Shown here piece by piece: positions 1 through 7,823 of a stretch of 18,409 nt of DNA. Source of the stretch: an uncultured Erythrobacter sp. (GTDB lineage: Bacteria; Pseudomonadota; Alphaproteobacteria; Sphingomonadales; Sphingomonadaceae); NCBI GenBank assembly GCA_947258465.1, contig CAMYIQ010000110.1, positions 1 to 18,409 of the forward strand, read 5' to 3'. How positions within the stretch are numbered: the first letter of the stretch is position 1; each line of letters opens with the position of its first letter. The notes beneath the pieces are model-generated. The model was not told where the DNA came from. It worked only from the letters and a program-made list of their open reading frames with translations, and searched no databases. The translations under genes were made by a program, and so were the position numbers.

Positions 1-1
1 C

Positions 2-574
2 TGCCTCGTCATCGGCGGGGGCAACATCTTTCGCGGGATGGCCGGCGCCGCTCAGGGGATGGACCGCGCCCAGGCCGACTACATGGGAATGCTTGCCACG
101 GTGATGAACGCGCTGGCGATGCAGAGCGCGCTCGAACAGCTTGGCGTGCCGACGCGCGTGCAAAGCGCGATCCAGATGGATCAGGTTTGCGAACCCGTGA
201 TCCGCCGCCGTGCGGAACGGCATCTTGCGAAGGGCCGCATCGTGATTTTCGCCGCCGGCGTGGGCGCGCCCTATTTCACCACCGACAGCGGGGCGGCCCT
301 GCGCGCCGCGGAAATGAACTGCGATGCGCTGCTCAAGGGTACCAGCGTGGATGGCGTCTATGACAGCGATCCCAAGAAGAACGCTGATGCGAGGCGCTAT
401 GAAACGGTGACATACGGTAAAGTCCTCGCCGACAATCTCAAGGTGATGGATGCCAGCGCGGTCGCGCTATGCCGCGACAACGAGATTCCGATCGTCGTCT
501 TCTCGATCCGCGAGAAGGGCAACCTTGCCCGGGTCATCGCAGGTGAGGGCACCCAGACGATCGTGCAGAACTGA
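2..574 (+). CDS. pyrH: UMP kinase (uridylate kinase), 5' end outside window
   Basis: PyrH phosphorylates UMP to UDP with ATP in the cytoplasm, the first committed kinase step to UTP and CTP. The frame is open from base 2. The first visible residues include the glycine-rich nucleotide loop GGGNIFRG, followed by DYMGMLATVMNALAMQ, the acceptor-site stretch FTTDSGAALRA, KGTSVDGVYDSDPKK and a C-terminal KVMDASAVALCRDN. All are characteristic of the bacterial amino-acid-kinase-fold UMP kinase. About 190 residues are present, against the usual 235-245, so roughly 50 N-terminal residues including the start lie upstream. The ATG at 38 is internal to the conserved region and is not the start. frr follows after 30 nt, the common pyrH-frr pairing (often preceded by rpsB-tsf, which would be off the left edge). 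Identification is secure. Confidence 0.96.
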   Translation, partial: CLVIGGGNIFRGMAGAAQGMDRAQADYMGMLATVMNALAMQSALEQLGVPTRVQSAIQMDQVCEPVIRRRAERHLAKGRIVIFAAGVGAPYFTTDSGAALRAAEMNCDALLKGTSVDGVYDSDPKKNADARRYETVTYGKVLADNLKVMDASAVALCRDNEIPIVVFSIREKGNLARVIAGEGTQTIVQN

Positions 575-604
575 GACAAGATCAGAAAGATAGAGGAAAC
601 CGCC

Positions 605-1162
605 ATGGCCAAATACGACAAGACCGATATCGAGCGCCGCATGAAGGGCGCCGTGGAAAGCCTTAAGGGCGATTTGTCGGGCCTGAGGACGGGCCGGGCG
701 AATACCAGCCTGCTCGATCCGGTGGTGGTCGAGGTCTATGGTTCGATGATGCCGCTCAATCAGGTGGCCACCGTCAGCGCGCCCGAACCCCGCATGCTCA
801 GCGTGCAGGTGTGGGACAAGGCGAATGTGACTGCGGTCGAAAAGGGTATCGCCAAGGCCAATCTCGGCCTCAATCCCATGATCGACGGGCAGAATGTACG
901 GCTGCCGATGCCGGATCTGACCGAGGAACGCCGTAAGGAACTCGCCAAAGTTGCGGGGGAATATGGCGAAAAGGCCAAGATCGCCATCCGCAATGTACGC
1001 CGCGACGGTATGGAAGCGCTGAAGGACGACGAGAAGAAGAAAGAAATCTCGGAAGACGAGCAGAAGCGCGGCGAGACCGAGGTGCAGAAGCTGACCGATC
1101 AGTATGTCGCCGAGTGCGATGCAACCGTGCAAAAGAAAGAACAGGAAATCCTGTCGCAGTGA
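605..1162 (+). CDS. frr: Ribosome recycling factor
   Basis: Frr (RRF) works with EF-G to split post-termination ribosomes. The 185-residue length matches the family. The sequence has the RRF signature LRTGRANTSLLD near residues 27-38, the central region MMPLNQVATVSAPEPRML, and the long three-helix-bundle C-terminal half rich in Lys and Glu (EERRKELAKVAGEYGEKAKI, IRNVRRDGM). The ATG at 605 has an AGAGGA ribosome-binding site at 592-597 with good spacing, which fixes the start. It lies 30 nt after pyrH and is probably co-transcribed with it. A 118-nt gap holding a REP-like palindromic element separates it from uppS. An antisense open frame covering 467-1609 is a coding shadow of this gene. Confidence 0.97.
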   Translation: MAKYDKTDIERRMKGAVESLKGDLSGLRTGRANTSLLDPVVVEVYGSMMPLNQVATVSAPEPRMLSVQVWDKANVTAVEKGIAKANLGLNPMIDGQNVRLPMPDLTEERRKELAKVAGEYGEKAKIAIRNVRRDGMEALKDDEKKKEISEDEQKRGETEVQKLTDQYVAECDATVQKKEQEILSQ

Positions 1163-1186
1163 AGGATTTGTTCTTCGTCTCCGGGA

Positions 1187-1272
1187 GCGTCGAGCGAAAT
1201 CGAGAGGCGTCGGCGCAAATGTGTCTCGAGTTCCACTCGAGGCAGCCCTCGGCAATCGCTCGACACGAATGG
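1187..1272. repeat. REP-like palindromic element between frr and uppS
   Basis: The gap carries related short blocks in opposite orientations. TCGAGCGAAATCGAGAGG at 1190-1207 is an inverted, imperfect copy of TCTCGAGTTCCACTCGA at 1224-1240. GTGTCTCGAG (1221-1230) can pair, with a bulge, with CTCGACAC at 1259-1266. The core TCGCTCGACACGAATGG at 1256-1272 resembles the dispersed TCGAC-rich palindromes I recall as frequent in sphingomonad intergenic spaces. The REP label is inferred from this symmetry and from memory; copy number was not tested. The right end of the element runs up to, and overlaps, one candidate ATG for uppS (1269). Confidence 0.5.
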
Positions 1273-1280
1273 AAGTCTGC

Positions 1281-1964
1281 GTGAATTTCCCCGGGACGAC
1301 CGCCCGCCATGTCGCCATAATCATGGATGGCAATGGCCGTTGGGCGAAGCGTAAGCACCTGCCCCGGGCAATGGGGCATCGCAAGGGTGTGGAGGCGGTG
1401 CGCGAACTCGTGCGGAGCCTCAAGTACACATCGATCGAGTGCCTGACGCTGTATGCTTTCTCGTCCGAAAACTGGAAGCGACCCGAAGACGAAGTCGATG
1501 ATCTGATGAACCTGATGCGCAAGTTCATCAAATCGGATCTGCCGGAATTCACCGCCAATGATGTGAAGCTCCATATTCTCGGCGATTGGCAGGGACTTGC
1601 CCCCGACATCGTCGAGATGCTCGAAGATGCGCTGGAGAAGACGGCGATGGGCGCGCGGACGCTGGCAGTTGCCTTGAACTACGGTTCCCAGGCCGAGATC
1701 GCGCAGGCGGCGCGCAAGGCCGCGGAAGCAGGCGAAGTGACCGAGGAGACGATCGAGCGTCACCTCTACAGTGCGCCGCTTCCCCCGCTCGACCTGTTGA
1801 TCCGCACCAGCGGCGAAGTGCGCCTGTCGAATTTCCTCTTGTGGCAGGCGGCTTACGCGGAGATGCTGTTTCTCGACGTGCTGTGGCCGGACTTTACGCC
1901 CGATCACCTGAAGCGCGCACTGGCCGATTTCGCGGAGAGGGAGAGGCGATTTGGCGGACGCTGA
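1281..1964 (+). CDS. uppS: Undecaprenyl diphosphate synthase (di-trans,poly-cis)
   Basis: UppS is a cytosolic cis-prenyltransferase. It adds eight isopentenyl units to farnesyl diphosphate to make the C55 lipid carrier for peptidoglycan and other envelope polymers. It shows HVAIIMDGNGRWAK with the catalytic Asp at residue 16 of the start used here, the LTLYAFSSENWKRP block, and the C-terminal signature RTSGEVRLSNFLLWQAAYAE. The start is debatable. The frame is open back to 1104, but that N-terminus runs through the REP-like spacer. ATG 1269 lies inside the repeat with no Shine-Dalgarno. GTG 1281 is preceded by GGAAG (1271-1275) at 5-nt spacing and gives a normal short N-terminus of 227 residues, so I prefer it. 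The 3' end overlaps cdsA by 14 nt, suggesting translational coupling. Confidence 0.93.
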   Translation: MNFPGTTARHVAIIMDGNGRWAKRKHLPRAMGHRKGVEAVRELVRSLKYTSIECLTLYAFSSENWKRPEDEVDDLMNLMRKFIKSDLPEFTANDVKLHILGDWQGLAPDIVEMLEDALEKTAMGARTLAVALNYGSQAEIAQAARKAAEAGEVTEETIERHLYSAPLPPLDLLIRTSGEVRLSNFLLWQAAYAEMLFLDVLWPDFTPDHLKRALADFAERERRFGGR

Positions 1965-2664
1965 AACAGGGGCGCAACCGGCCGCCCGGAAAAATCCCGA
2001 TCTTCCTGTGCGGATCGTTTCTGCCGTGGTGATGATCGCGCTTGCGGTCGGGGCATTGCTGGCGGGCGATCCATGGTTTGGCTGGTTCATTCTTGCGGTG
2101 GCGCTCGTCACCATGCTCGAATTCGTCCTGCTGGTGATTAAGGCAACGCCGAACGTATCCTACCGCCTCGCAGGCATACTGGCCGGCGCGATCTATATCG
2201 GCATAGCTGGCTATATGCTCTCGCGGTTCCCCATTCCGATCGTCGTTGGTGTTGTCGGTGTGGTCGTCTCCGTCGATACCTTCGCCTATTTCTTCGGCCG
2301 CACGCTCGGCGGGCCGAAAATCGCTCCCTCCATCAGCCCGTCGAAGACCTGGGCCGGATTGGTGGGCGGCATTGTCGGCGCGTCGGTTTGGATCGCGGGC
2401 TGGATCTATTTTGTGGCCAGAGCGACGTCGGGCGAAAGTACGATGTTCTTCGATCTTGCCGAAGCTGGGCAGATTCTGGCCCTCGGGACGATGACGGCGG
2501 TTGCGGCCCAGGCTGGCGACTTTTTCGAAAGCTGGCTCAAACGCAGGGCCGGGGTCAAGGATAGCTCGAAACTCATACCGGGACATGGCGGTGTGTTCGA
2601 CAGGACCGACGGGATGATCCCCGTAGTGCTGCTCGCGGGCGCGCTGCTGGGCGCGGCGCGGTGA
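1951..2664 (+). CDS. cdsA: Phosphatidate cytidylyltransferase (CDP-diglyceride synthase)
   Basis: CdsA is an inner-membrane enzyme that converts phosphatidic acid and CTP to CDP-diacylglycerol, the precursor of all the phospholipids. The protein is 237 residues with several hydrophobic segments. Near its C-terminus it has the complete CDP-diglyceride synthase signature: SWLKRRAGVKDSSKLIP followed directly by GHGGVFDRTDG. It probably starts at the rare codon TTG (1951), preceded by an excellent GAGAGG ribosome-binding site at 1941-1946 located inside the end of uppS. This gives a 14-nt overlap with uppS. The stop overlaps the next start as TGATG. UppS, CdsA and Dxr make a lipid and isoprenoid block. 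At 237 residues it is shorter than the E. coli protein (about 285), mostly at the N-terminus. Confidence 0.94.
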   Translation: MADAETGAQPAARKNPDLPVRIVSAVVMIALAVGALLAGDPWFGWFILAVALVTMLEFVLLVIKATPNVSYRLAGILAGAIYIGIAGYMLSRFPIPIVVGVVGVVVSVDTFAYFFGRTLGGPKIAPSISPSKTWAGLVGGIVGASVWIAGWIYFVARATSGESTMFFDLAEAGQILALGTMTAVAAQAGDFFESWLKRRAGVKDSSKLIPGHGGVFDRTDGMIPVVLLAGALLGAAR

Positions 2665-3812
2665 TGCGTTCGATTTCGATCCTTGGCGCGACCGGTTCGG
2701 TCGGTGAACAGACGCTCGATCTCGTGCGCCGCAATGCCGAGAGCTGGAAGGTGTCCGCGCTGACTGCCAATTCGAACGTCGCCGAGCTTGCCAGGGCGGC
2801 GCGCGAATTCCGTGCGGATATCGCCGTGGTGGCTGATGAACGCTATCTCGGCGATCTGCGCGATGCCCTGGCGGGAAGCGGGATAGAGGCGGCCGCTGGC
2901 CGCGCTGCGCTGTGCGAAGCGGCGTCGCGCCCGGTCGACATCACCATGGCGGCAATTGTCGGCTGTGCCGGGCTCGGCCCCGTCATGGCGGCGATCGAGC
3001 AGGGCGGGACAATCGCGCTCGCCAACAAGGAAGCGCTGGTTTCGGCGGGCGAAGTGATGACCGCAGCTGTTGCGAAACACGGCGCGACGCTGCTGCCGGT
3101 GGACAGCGAACACAATGCGATTTTCCAATGCCTCCAGGGGGGCGAGATCGCCGATGTCCGGTCGATCACGCTGACCGCCAGCGGCGGCCCGCTGCGCATG
3201 ATTGAAGACCTTTCCGCCGTCACGCCCGAACAGGCGATCGCGCATCCCAATTGGGACATGGGCGCCAAGATCAGCGTCGATAGCGCGACCATGTTCAACA
3301 AAGGGCTCGAGCTGATCGAGGCGCATCATCTTTTCCCGGTCGCGCTCGATCGAATTCGCATCGTGGTCCATCCGCAGAGCGTGATCCATTCTCTGGTAGA
3401 ATATCGCGACGGGTCGACACTGGCACAGCTTGGCCCGCCGGACATGCGCGTCCCCATCGCCTCATGCCTCGCTTGGCCCGCGCGAATGGATACGCCGATG
3501 AAACCGCTCGATCTGCCTGCGATCGGCGAGATGACCTTCTTTGCCCCGGACGAGGTGCGTTTCCCCGCGACCAGACTGGCGCGCGAGGCGGCCGAAGCGG
3601 GCGGGGCCGCCCCGGCAGTGCTCAACGCCGCAAACGAGATCGCGGTGGCGGCTTTTCTCGATCGTAAGATTGCGTTCAGCAGGATCGCGGTACTGGTCGA
3701 AAACGTTCTGAACCAGAACGATCTACCCGATGCGCCGCGAACCCTGGAAGAGGTCTTGCGCGTCGACGAGGATGCACGCCGCCGCGCCATTCATATTCTG
3801 GAGCCTGTCTGA
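2664..3812 (+). CDS. dxr: 1-deoxy-D-xylulose 5-phosphate reductoisomerase
   Basis: Dxr (IspC) rearranges and reduces DXP to 2-C-methyl-D-erythritol 4-phosphate with NADPH, the first committed step of the MEP isoprenoid pathway. Visible features are the N-terminal NADPH loop GATGSVG (residues 8-14), LANKEALVSAGE, the metal-binding PVDSEHNAIFQ (D147, E149), the flexible-loop region SGGPLR, PNWDMGAKISVDSATMFNKG with the third metal ligand E216 just after it, and VHPQSVIHSLVEYRDGS. It has 382 residues, against 398 in E. coli. ATG 2664 overlaps the cdsA stop by 1 nt (TGATG); a GTG immediately before it at 2661 is an alternative. It feeds isoprenyl precursors used two genes upstream by UppS. Fosmidomycin is the known inhibitor of this enzyme family. 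Confidence 0.97.
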   Translation: MRSISILGATGSVGEQTLDLVRRNAESWKVSALTANSNVAELARAAREFRADIAVVADERYLGDLRDALAGSGIEAAAGRAALCEAASRPVDITMAAIVGCAGLGPVMAAIEQGGTIALANKEALVSAGEVMTAAVAKHGATLLPVDSEHNAIFQCLQGGEIADVRSITLTASGGPLRMIEDLSAVTPEQAIAHPNWDMGAKISVDSATMFNKGLELIEAHHLFPVALDRIRIVVHPQSVIHSLVEYRDGSTLAQLGPPDMRVPIASCLAWPARMDTPMKPLDLPAIGEMTFFAPDEVRFPATRLAREAAEAGGAAPAVLNAANEIAVAAFLDRKIAFSRIAVLVENVLNQNDLPDAPRTLEEVLRVDEDARRRAIHILEPV

Positions 3813-3815
3813 CCC

Positions 3816-4958
3816 GTGGAAGTGAACCTGCCTCTCTGGCTTTACTATGTCATCGGCTTTCCGTTGTTGCTCGGGCCGCTCGTCACGATTCACGAACTGG
3901 GTCACTATATCGTCGGCCGCTGGTTCGGCGTTCATGCCGAAGCGTTTTCGGTCGGATTCGGCAAGGAAATCTGGGGCTTCACGGACAAACGTGGCACACG
4001 GTGGAAGCTATCGACACTCCCCCTCGGGGGCTATGTGCAATTCAAGGGCGATATGAATCCGGCCAGTATTCCCGATGCCGAAGCGGTGGCAAAGGCCAGC
4101 GCCGAGGAACGCCGGGGCAGCTTTCACCATGCCGCCCTGTGGAAGCGTGCGCTGATCGTATTCGCGGGACCTGCGACCAACATTCTTCTCACCCTGGCGA
4201 TTTTCGCGGGGTTTTTCGCCTTGTACGGCAAACCGGTTCCGGCCGATGCGGACGGCCAGCTCACTGTCGCCCAGTTCGCCGAGATTTCGCCTGCACGAGC
4301 GGCCGGGATCGAGGTGGGTGACCGGATCGTGGCGATCGAAGGTGAGCGGATGGAGGATTTCCGGGACGTGCAGGATTCGATCATGTTCTATCCCGGGCGT
4401 ACGCTCGACATCACGATCGAACGCGACGGTGCCGAGCAGACCTTTGCGGTGCCCGTACGCAGTGTGGAAATGGAGGATCGGTTCGGCAATGTGTCGAAAG
4501 TCGGGCTGATCGGGGTCGCTTCGGGTGCAGCGGGCTTCGAGTTCGAACCGCAGGGTATCACCTCCTCGCTGGGGCTGGCCGTCGACCATTCCATCGGCAT
4601 CGTCAAAATGATGGTCACCGGGATCGGCCAGATTTTCACCGGCGAGCGTTCGGTTCAGGAGCTCGGCGGCCCGGTCAAGATCGCCAAGTTCTCGGGCGAG
4701 CAGCTCAGCCTCGGCGCAATGGCCTTCATCAATTTCGTCGCGCTGATTTCGCTTAACTTGGCATTCATCAACCTCCTGCCAATCCCCGCTCTCGACGGCG
4801 GGCACCTGGCTTTCTACGCGGCGGAAGCAGTCCGTCGGAAGCCGGTGGGTCCGCGTGGAACCGAAGTGGCGTACCGCGCCGGCGTGGCCCTCGTGCTCAT
4901 GCTGATGGTGTTCGTCACAATCAACGATCTGGTGACGCTTCCCGTATTCGGGAATTAG
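3816..4958 (+). CDS. rseP: RIP metalloprotease RseP (site-2 protease, M50 family)
   Basis: RseP is an inner-membrane zinc protease that cleaves transmembrane substrates within the bilayer; in E. coli it acts on anti-sigma factor RseA. The zinc motif HELGH is at residues 26-30 in the first membrane segment. A PDZ domain follows a second membrane segment, with ISPARAAGIEVGDRIVAIEG around residues 155-174. The C-terminal membrane region carries the second catalytic motif NLLPIPALDGGH. At 380 residues with one evident PDZ domain it is smaller than the two-PDZ E. coli enzyme (450). It starts at GTG 3816, only 3 nt after dxr, with a weak GGAG about 12 nt upstream, so it probably depends on coupling. 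bamA follows after about 170 nt, the usual dxr-rseP-bamA order. Confidence 0.95.
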   Translation: MEVNLPLWLYYVIGFPLLLGPLVTIHELGHYIVGRWFGVHAEAFSVGFGKEIWGFTDKRGTRWKLSTLPLGGYVQFKGDMNPASIPDAEAVAKASAEERRGSFHHAALWKRALIVFAGPATNILLTLAIFAGFFALYGKPVPADADGQLTVAQFAEISPARAAGIEVGDRIVAIEGERMEDFRDVQDSIMFYPGRTLDITIERDGAEQTFAVPVRSVEMEDRFGNVSKVGLIGVASGAAGFEFEPQGITSSLGLAVDHSIGIVKMMVTGIGQIFTGERSVQELGGPVKIAKFSGEQLSLGAMAFINFVALISLNLAFINLLPIPALDGGHLAFYAAEAVRRKPVGPRGTEVAYRAGVALVLMLMVFVTINDLVTLPVFGN

Positions 4959-5038
4959 CCGGGGAAAGGGAGCGGGATACCGGCAATTCGCTGCAGCAAA
5001 GCTTGATTGGTGGAGGCGCATCGGGCAGGGGACGGCAT

Positions 5039-5060
5039 GGCCGCCCCGCACTGTGCGGCC
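5039..5060. other. Short GC-rich inverted repeat upstream of bamA
   Basis: The 171-nt gap between rseP and bamA contains GGCCGC (5039-5044) and its exact complement GCGGCC (5055-5060). Nested inside is a second dyad, CCGCAC/GTGCGG, around one central T. No T-run follows, so it does not look like an intrinsic terminator. It could be an mRNA leader hairpin or chance in GC-rich DNA. I saw no convincing sigma70 or sigmaE promoter in the rest of the gap. Confidence 0.25.
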
Positions 5061-5129
5061 TGACGCCGGATCGGGGCTGCGACAGCCGGATCTGCTTGTA
5101 TGGAAACGAGGACGGGAATCTCCTTGTCG

Positions 5130-7823
5130 ATGAACAATTTTGCTTATGCCGCCATGCGACGCAAGAATCCTGCCGCGCGGCTGGCGATGGGGCTGCTGGC
5201 CGGAACCATTCTGGGCGGGGTGCCGATTGTGGCCTTTGCGCAGGAAGAAGCTGCCGAAGCTGTGGCTCCGGCGGTCCAGCAGGATATCGTCCAGACGATT
5301 GCCGTCAGCGGCGCGCAGCGGCTCGAGCCGCAGACCATTCTGTCCTACATCAAGCTTCGTCCGGGCGACGTCTGGACTCAGGCTGCTGGCGACGGGGTCC
5401 TGAAAGATCTCTACGCGACCGAGCTGTTCTCCACCGTTAGCGTGGTGAACAATGACGGCAATGTGGTCATCACCATCGTCGAAAACCCGGTTATCAACCG
5501 GATCATCCTCGAAGGTAACAAGCGCCTCAAAAACGACAAAATCCTGCCCGAGATCAAACTGTCTCCGCGGCAGATATTCACCCGGTCGAAGGTGCGTGCG
5601 GACGTGGCCCGCATTATCGAACTGTACAAGCGTCAGGGGCGCTTCGCTGCGACAGTCGAGCCGAAGATGGTCGAGCTGTCGCAGAACCGCGTCGATATCG
5701 TGTTCGAGATCAGCGAAGGCCCCAAGTCCAAGGTCCGCCAGATCAACATCATCGGCAATGAAGCCTTTTCCGATGGCAAGTTGCGTGGCGAAATGGTCAC
5801 GAAGCAGGCGCGGCTGACCAGCTTCCTCAGTTCGAACACCAGCTACGATCCCGACCGGCTGGCCTTCGACCAGCAAAAGCTGCGCCAGTTCTATCTGACG
5901 GAAGGCTTTGCCGACTTTCGCGTCGTTTCGGCTGTCGCCGAATTGACGCCCGACAAGCGCGATTTCATCATCACCTATGTCGTCGAAGAGGGTGAGCGGT
6001 ACAAATTCGCCGATGTCACTGTCGATTCCCAGATCCGCGATTTCGACGACGACGCGATGGCCGCCCGACTGCCGATGCGGTCTGGCGACTGGTACGACGC
6101 CAAACTGGTCGAGGATACCGTCGAGCAGCTGAGTGAGTTGGCCGGCACTTTCGGTTATGCGTTCGCTGACGTCCAGCCGCAGTTCAGTCGCAATCCCGAC
6201 GATCTGACGATGAACGTGACCTTCGTCCTGCGCGAAGCGCCGCGTGTTTATGTCGAGCGGATCGACGTCAACGGCAATACGCTGACGCAGGACAAGGTCG
6301 TGCGGCGCGAATTCCGTCTTGCCGAAGGCGATGCGTTCAATTCCCTGTCCGTCGCGCGCTCGGCCGCGCGCATCAATTCGCTCGGCTATTTTCAGGAAAA
6401 CTTCGAGATCAATCAGGTCGAAGGCAGCGCGCCCGACAGGATCGTCCTCGAAGCGAATGTCGAGGAACAGGCGACCGGCGAACTGCAGCTCTCGGCCGGG
6501 TTTTCTAGCCTCGAAAGCTTCATCCTTGCCGGATCGATCCGGCAGCGAAATTTCCGCGGTCGCGGCCAGACGGTCGGCCTCAGCCTGAACTATTCGCGCT
6601 ATTCCAAATCGGCGCAGGTGAGCTTCAGCGAACCCTATGTGTTCGATCGCAACATTTCGGCCGGCGTCGATATCTATCGCCGTGACCTCAACAGCTTCAA
6701 TTTCCGCAACAACGAGCGAAATACGACCTTCGAGCAGTCGACTACGGGTTTCTCAATTCGCGCCGGCGTGCCGTTGACCGAGTATGTTAGCGCGATTGGA
6801 AGCTATACGTTCAACTATGACGATGTGGGTCTCGATGAGGCCATCTATTTCTCCGATCGCGATGGCGATGGCGTGGCAACGTGCGATACCTTGTTGGCGA
6901 GCCGCTTCCTGTGTGAAGCGATCGGCGAACGTGCAAGCTCGATTTTGGGGCTCACGCTCAATTTCAACACGCTCGATAGCCGGCTGCGACCAACGCGTGG
7001 TGAAAGGGTTAGCTGGACCACTGAATTCGCGGGTCTTGGCGGCGATGTGAAGTATATCCGTTCACGTGCCCAGGCTGGCAAGTACTGGTCTGTTGGTGGC
7101 GGTTTCGTTTTCTCCATTACCGGTGAAGGCGGCTGGATACGTAGTCTAGAGGATGGTAACGTCCCCGGTAGTGATGATGTCCGTCTAACCGACCGGTTCT
7201 TCCTCGGTGAACCGCAAATGCGCGGCTTCGACATTCGTGGTGTTGGCCCACGGATCGTGCGTCTCTCCTATATCGATGACGATAACGATGCCTCGACGCC
7301 GACCGTGCCGGAATCGATTGAAGATGCGCTGTCCGGCAATAACCGGGTCGATGACGCGCTAGGCGGCAAGGCATACTACCTGGGGCGGGCTGAACTCGAG
7401 ATCCCGCTCGGCAGCGGAGCTCGGGAGATGGGCATCCGTCCATCGATTTTCCTCGATGTGGGGTCGTTATTCGATGTTACCCGGCCCGTCCTTCAGGACT
7501 TCCCGAACGGCGTTCAGAATATCGACGCCAACGGGAACCTCGAATATCTTCAAAGTTCGCTCGACGCGAATGGACAAACTGTAGTAACAGTCGTCACCAA
7601 TCCTGTGGCACCCGATGGGTCGGCCAATCCGCCGAACATCATTTTCCCGGCTTTCAAGGAAGTATTCGTCGGCGACAGTCCATCGCCGCGCATTTCGGTC
7701 GGTGTCGGGGTGAACTGGAATTCACCCTTCGGGCCCTTCAGGATCGATTTATCTCACGTGCTAAAGAAGCAGCTGGGCGATGACGTCAAGACCTTCTCCT
7801 TCAACGTAGGAACACAATTCTAA
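5130..7823 (+). CDS. bamA: Outer membrane protein assembly factor BamA
   Basis: BamA is the Omp85 core of the BAM machine that folds beta-barrel proteins into the outer membrane. A signal peptide ends near VAFAQ. Five POTRA-like repeats follow (for example QTIAVSGAQRLEPQTIL and the VERIDVNGNTLTQDKVVRREF unit). A 16-strand barrel then ends in the terminal aromatic signal NVGTQF. The barrel-lumen L6 motif reads MRGFD (around residue 697) instead of VRGF/Y. At 897 residues it is longer than E. coli BamA (810), through expanded loops near residues 570-600 and 780-840. The only two cysteines (C585, C595) sit beside an acidic DRDGDG run. ATG 5130 is chosen because it directly begins the signal peptide and has GAGGACGGGA upstream; ATG 5100 or TTG 5124 are alternatives. 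The stop overlaps skp as TAATG. Confidence 0.95.
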   Translation: MNNFAYAAMRRKNPAARLAMGLLAGTILGGVPIVAFAQEEAAEAVAPAVQQDIVQTIAVSGAQRLEPQTILSYIKLRPGDVWTQAAGDGVLKDLYATELFSTVSVVNNDGNVVITIVENPVINRIILEGNKRLKNDKILPEIKLSPRQIFTRSKVRADVARIIELYKRQGRFAATVEPKMVELSQNRVDIVFEISEGPKSKVRQINIIGNEAFSDGKLRGEMVTKQARLTSFLSSNTSYDPDRLAFDQQKLRQFYLTEGFADFRVVSAVAELTPDKRDFIITYVVEEGERYKFADVTVDSQIRDFDDDAMAARLPMRSGDWYDAKLVEDTVEQLSELAGTFGYAFADVQPQFSRNPDDLTMNVTFVLREAPRVYVERIDVNGNTLTQDKVVRREFRLAEGDAFNSLSVARSAARINSLGYFQENFEINQVEGSAPDRIVLEANVEEQATGELQLSAGFSSLESFILAGSIRQRNFRGRGQTVGLSLNYSRYSKSAQVSFSEPYVFDRNISAGVDIYRRDLNSFNFRNNERNTTFEQSTTGFSIRAGVPLTEYVSAIGSYTFNYDDVGLDEAIYFSDRDGDGVATCDTLLASRFLCEAIGERASSILGLTLNFNTLDSRLRPTRGERVSWTTEFAGLGGDVKYIRSRAQAGKYWSVGGGFVFSITGEGGWIRSLEDGNVPGSDDVRLTDRFFLGEPQMRGFDIRGVGPRIVRLSYIDDDNDASTPTVPESIEDALSGNNRVDDALGGKAYYLGRAELEIPLGSGAREMGIRPSIFLDVGSLFDVTRPVLQDFPNGVQNIDANGNLEYLQSSLDANGQTVVTVVTNPVAPDGSANPPNIIFPAFKEVFVGDSPSPRISVGVGVNWNSPFGPFRIDLSHVLKKQLGDDVKTFSFNVGTQF

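Noticed and set aside
1104..1268. Longer UppS N-terminus from ATG 1104
   Set aside because: It would overlap frr and translate the REP-like spacer. Family members begin shortly before the HVAIIMDGNGRW motif.
467..2114. Long minus-strand frames (467-1609 and 870-2114) opposite frr, uppS and cdsA
   Set aside because: No recognisable domain and no ribosome-binding site; they mirror the codon bias of the genes on the other strand.
4008..5876. A 622-codon open frame on the minus strand across rseP and bamA
   Set aside because: It is antisense to two well-supported genes, resembles no known family, and is rich in His, Arg, Asp and Gly as expected of shadow frames in GC-rich coding DNA.
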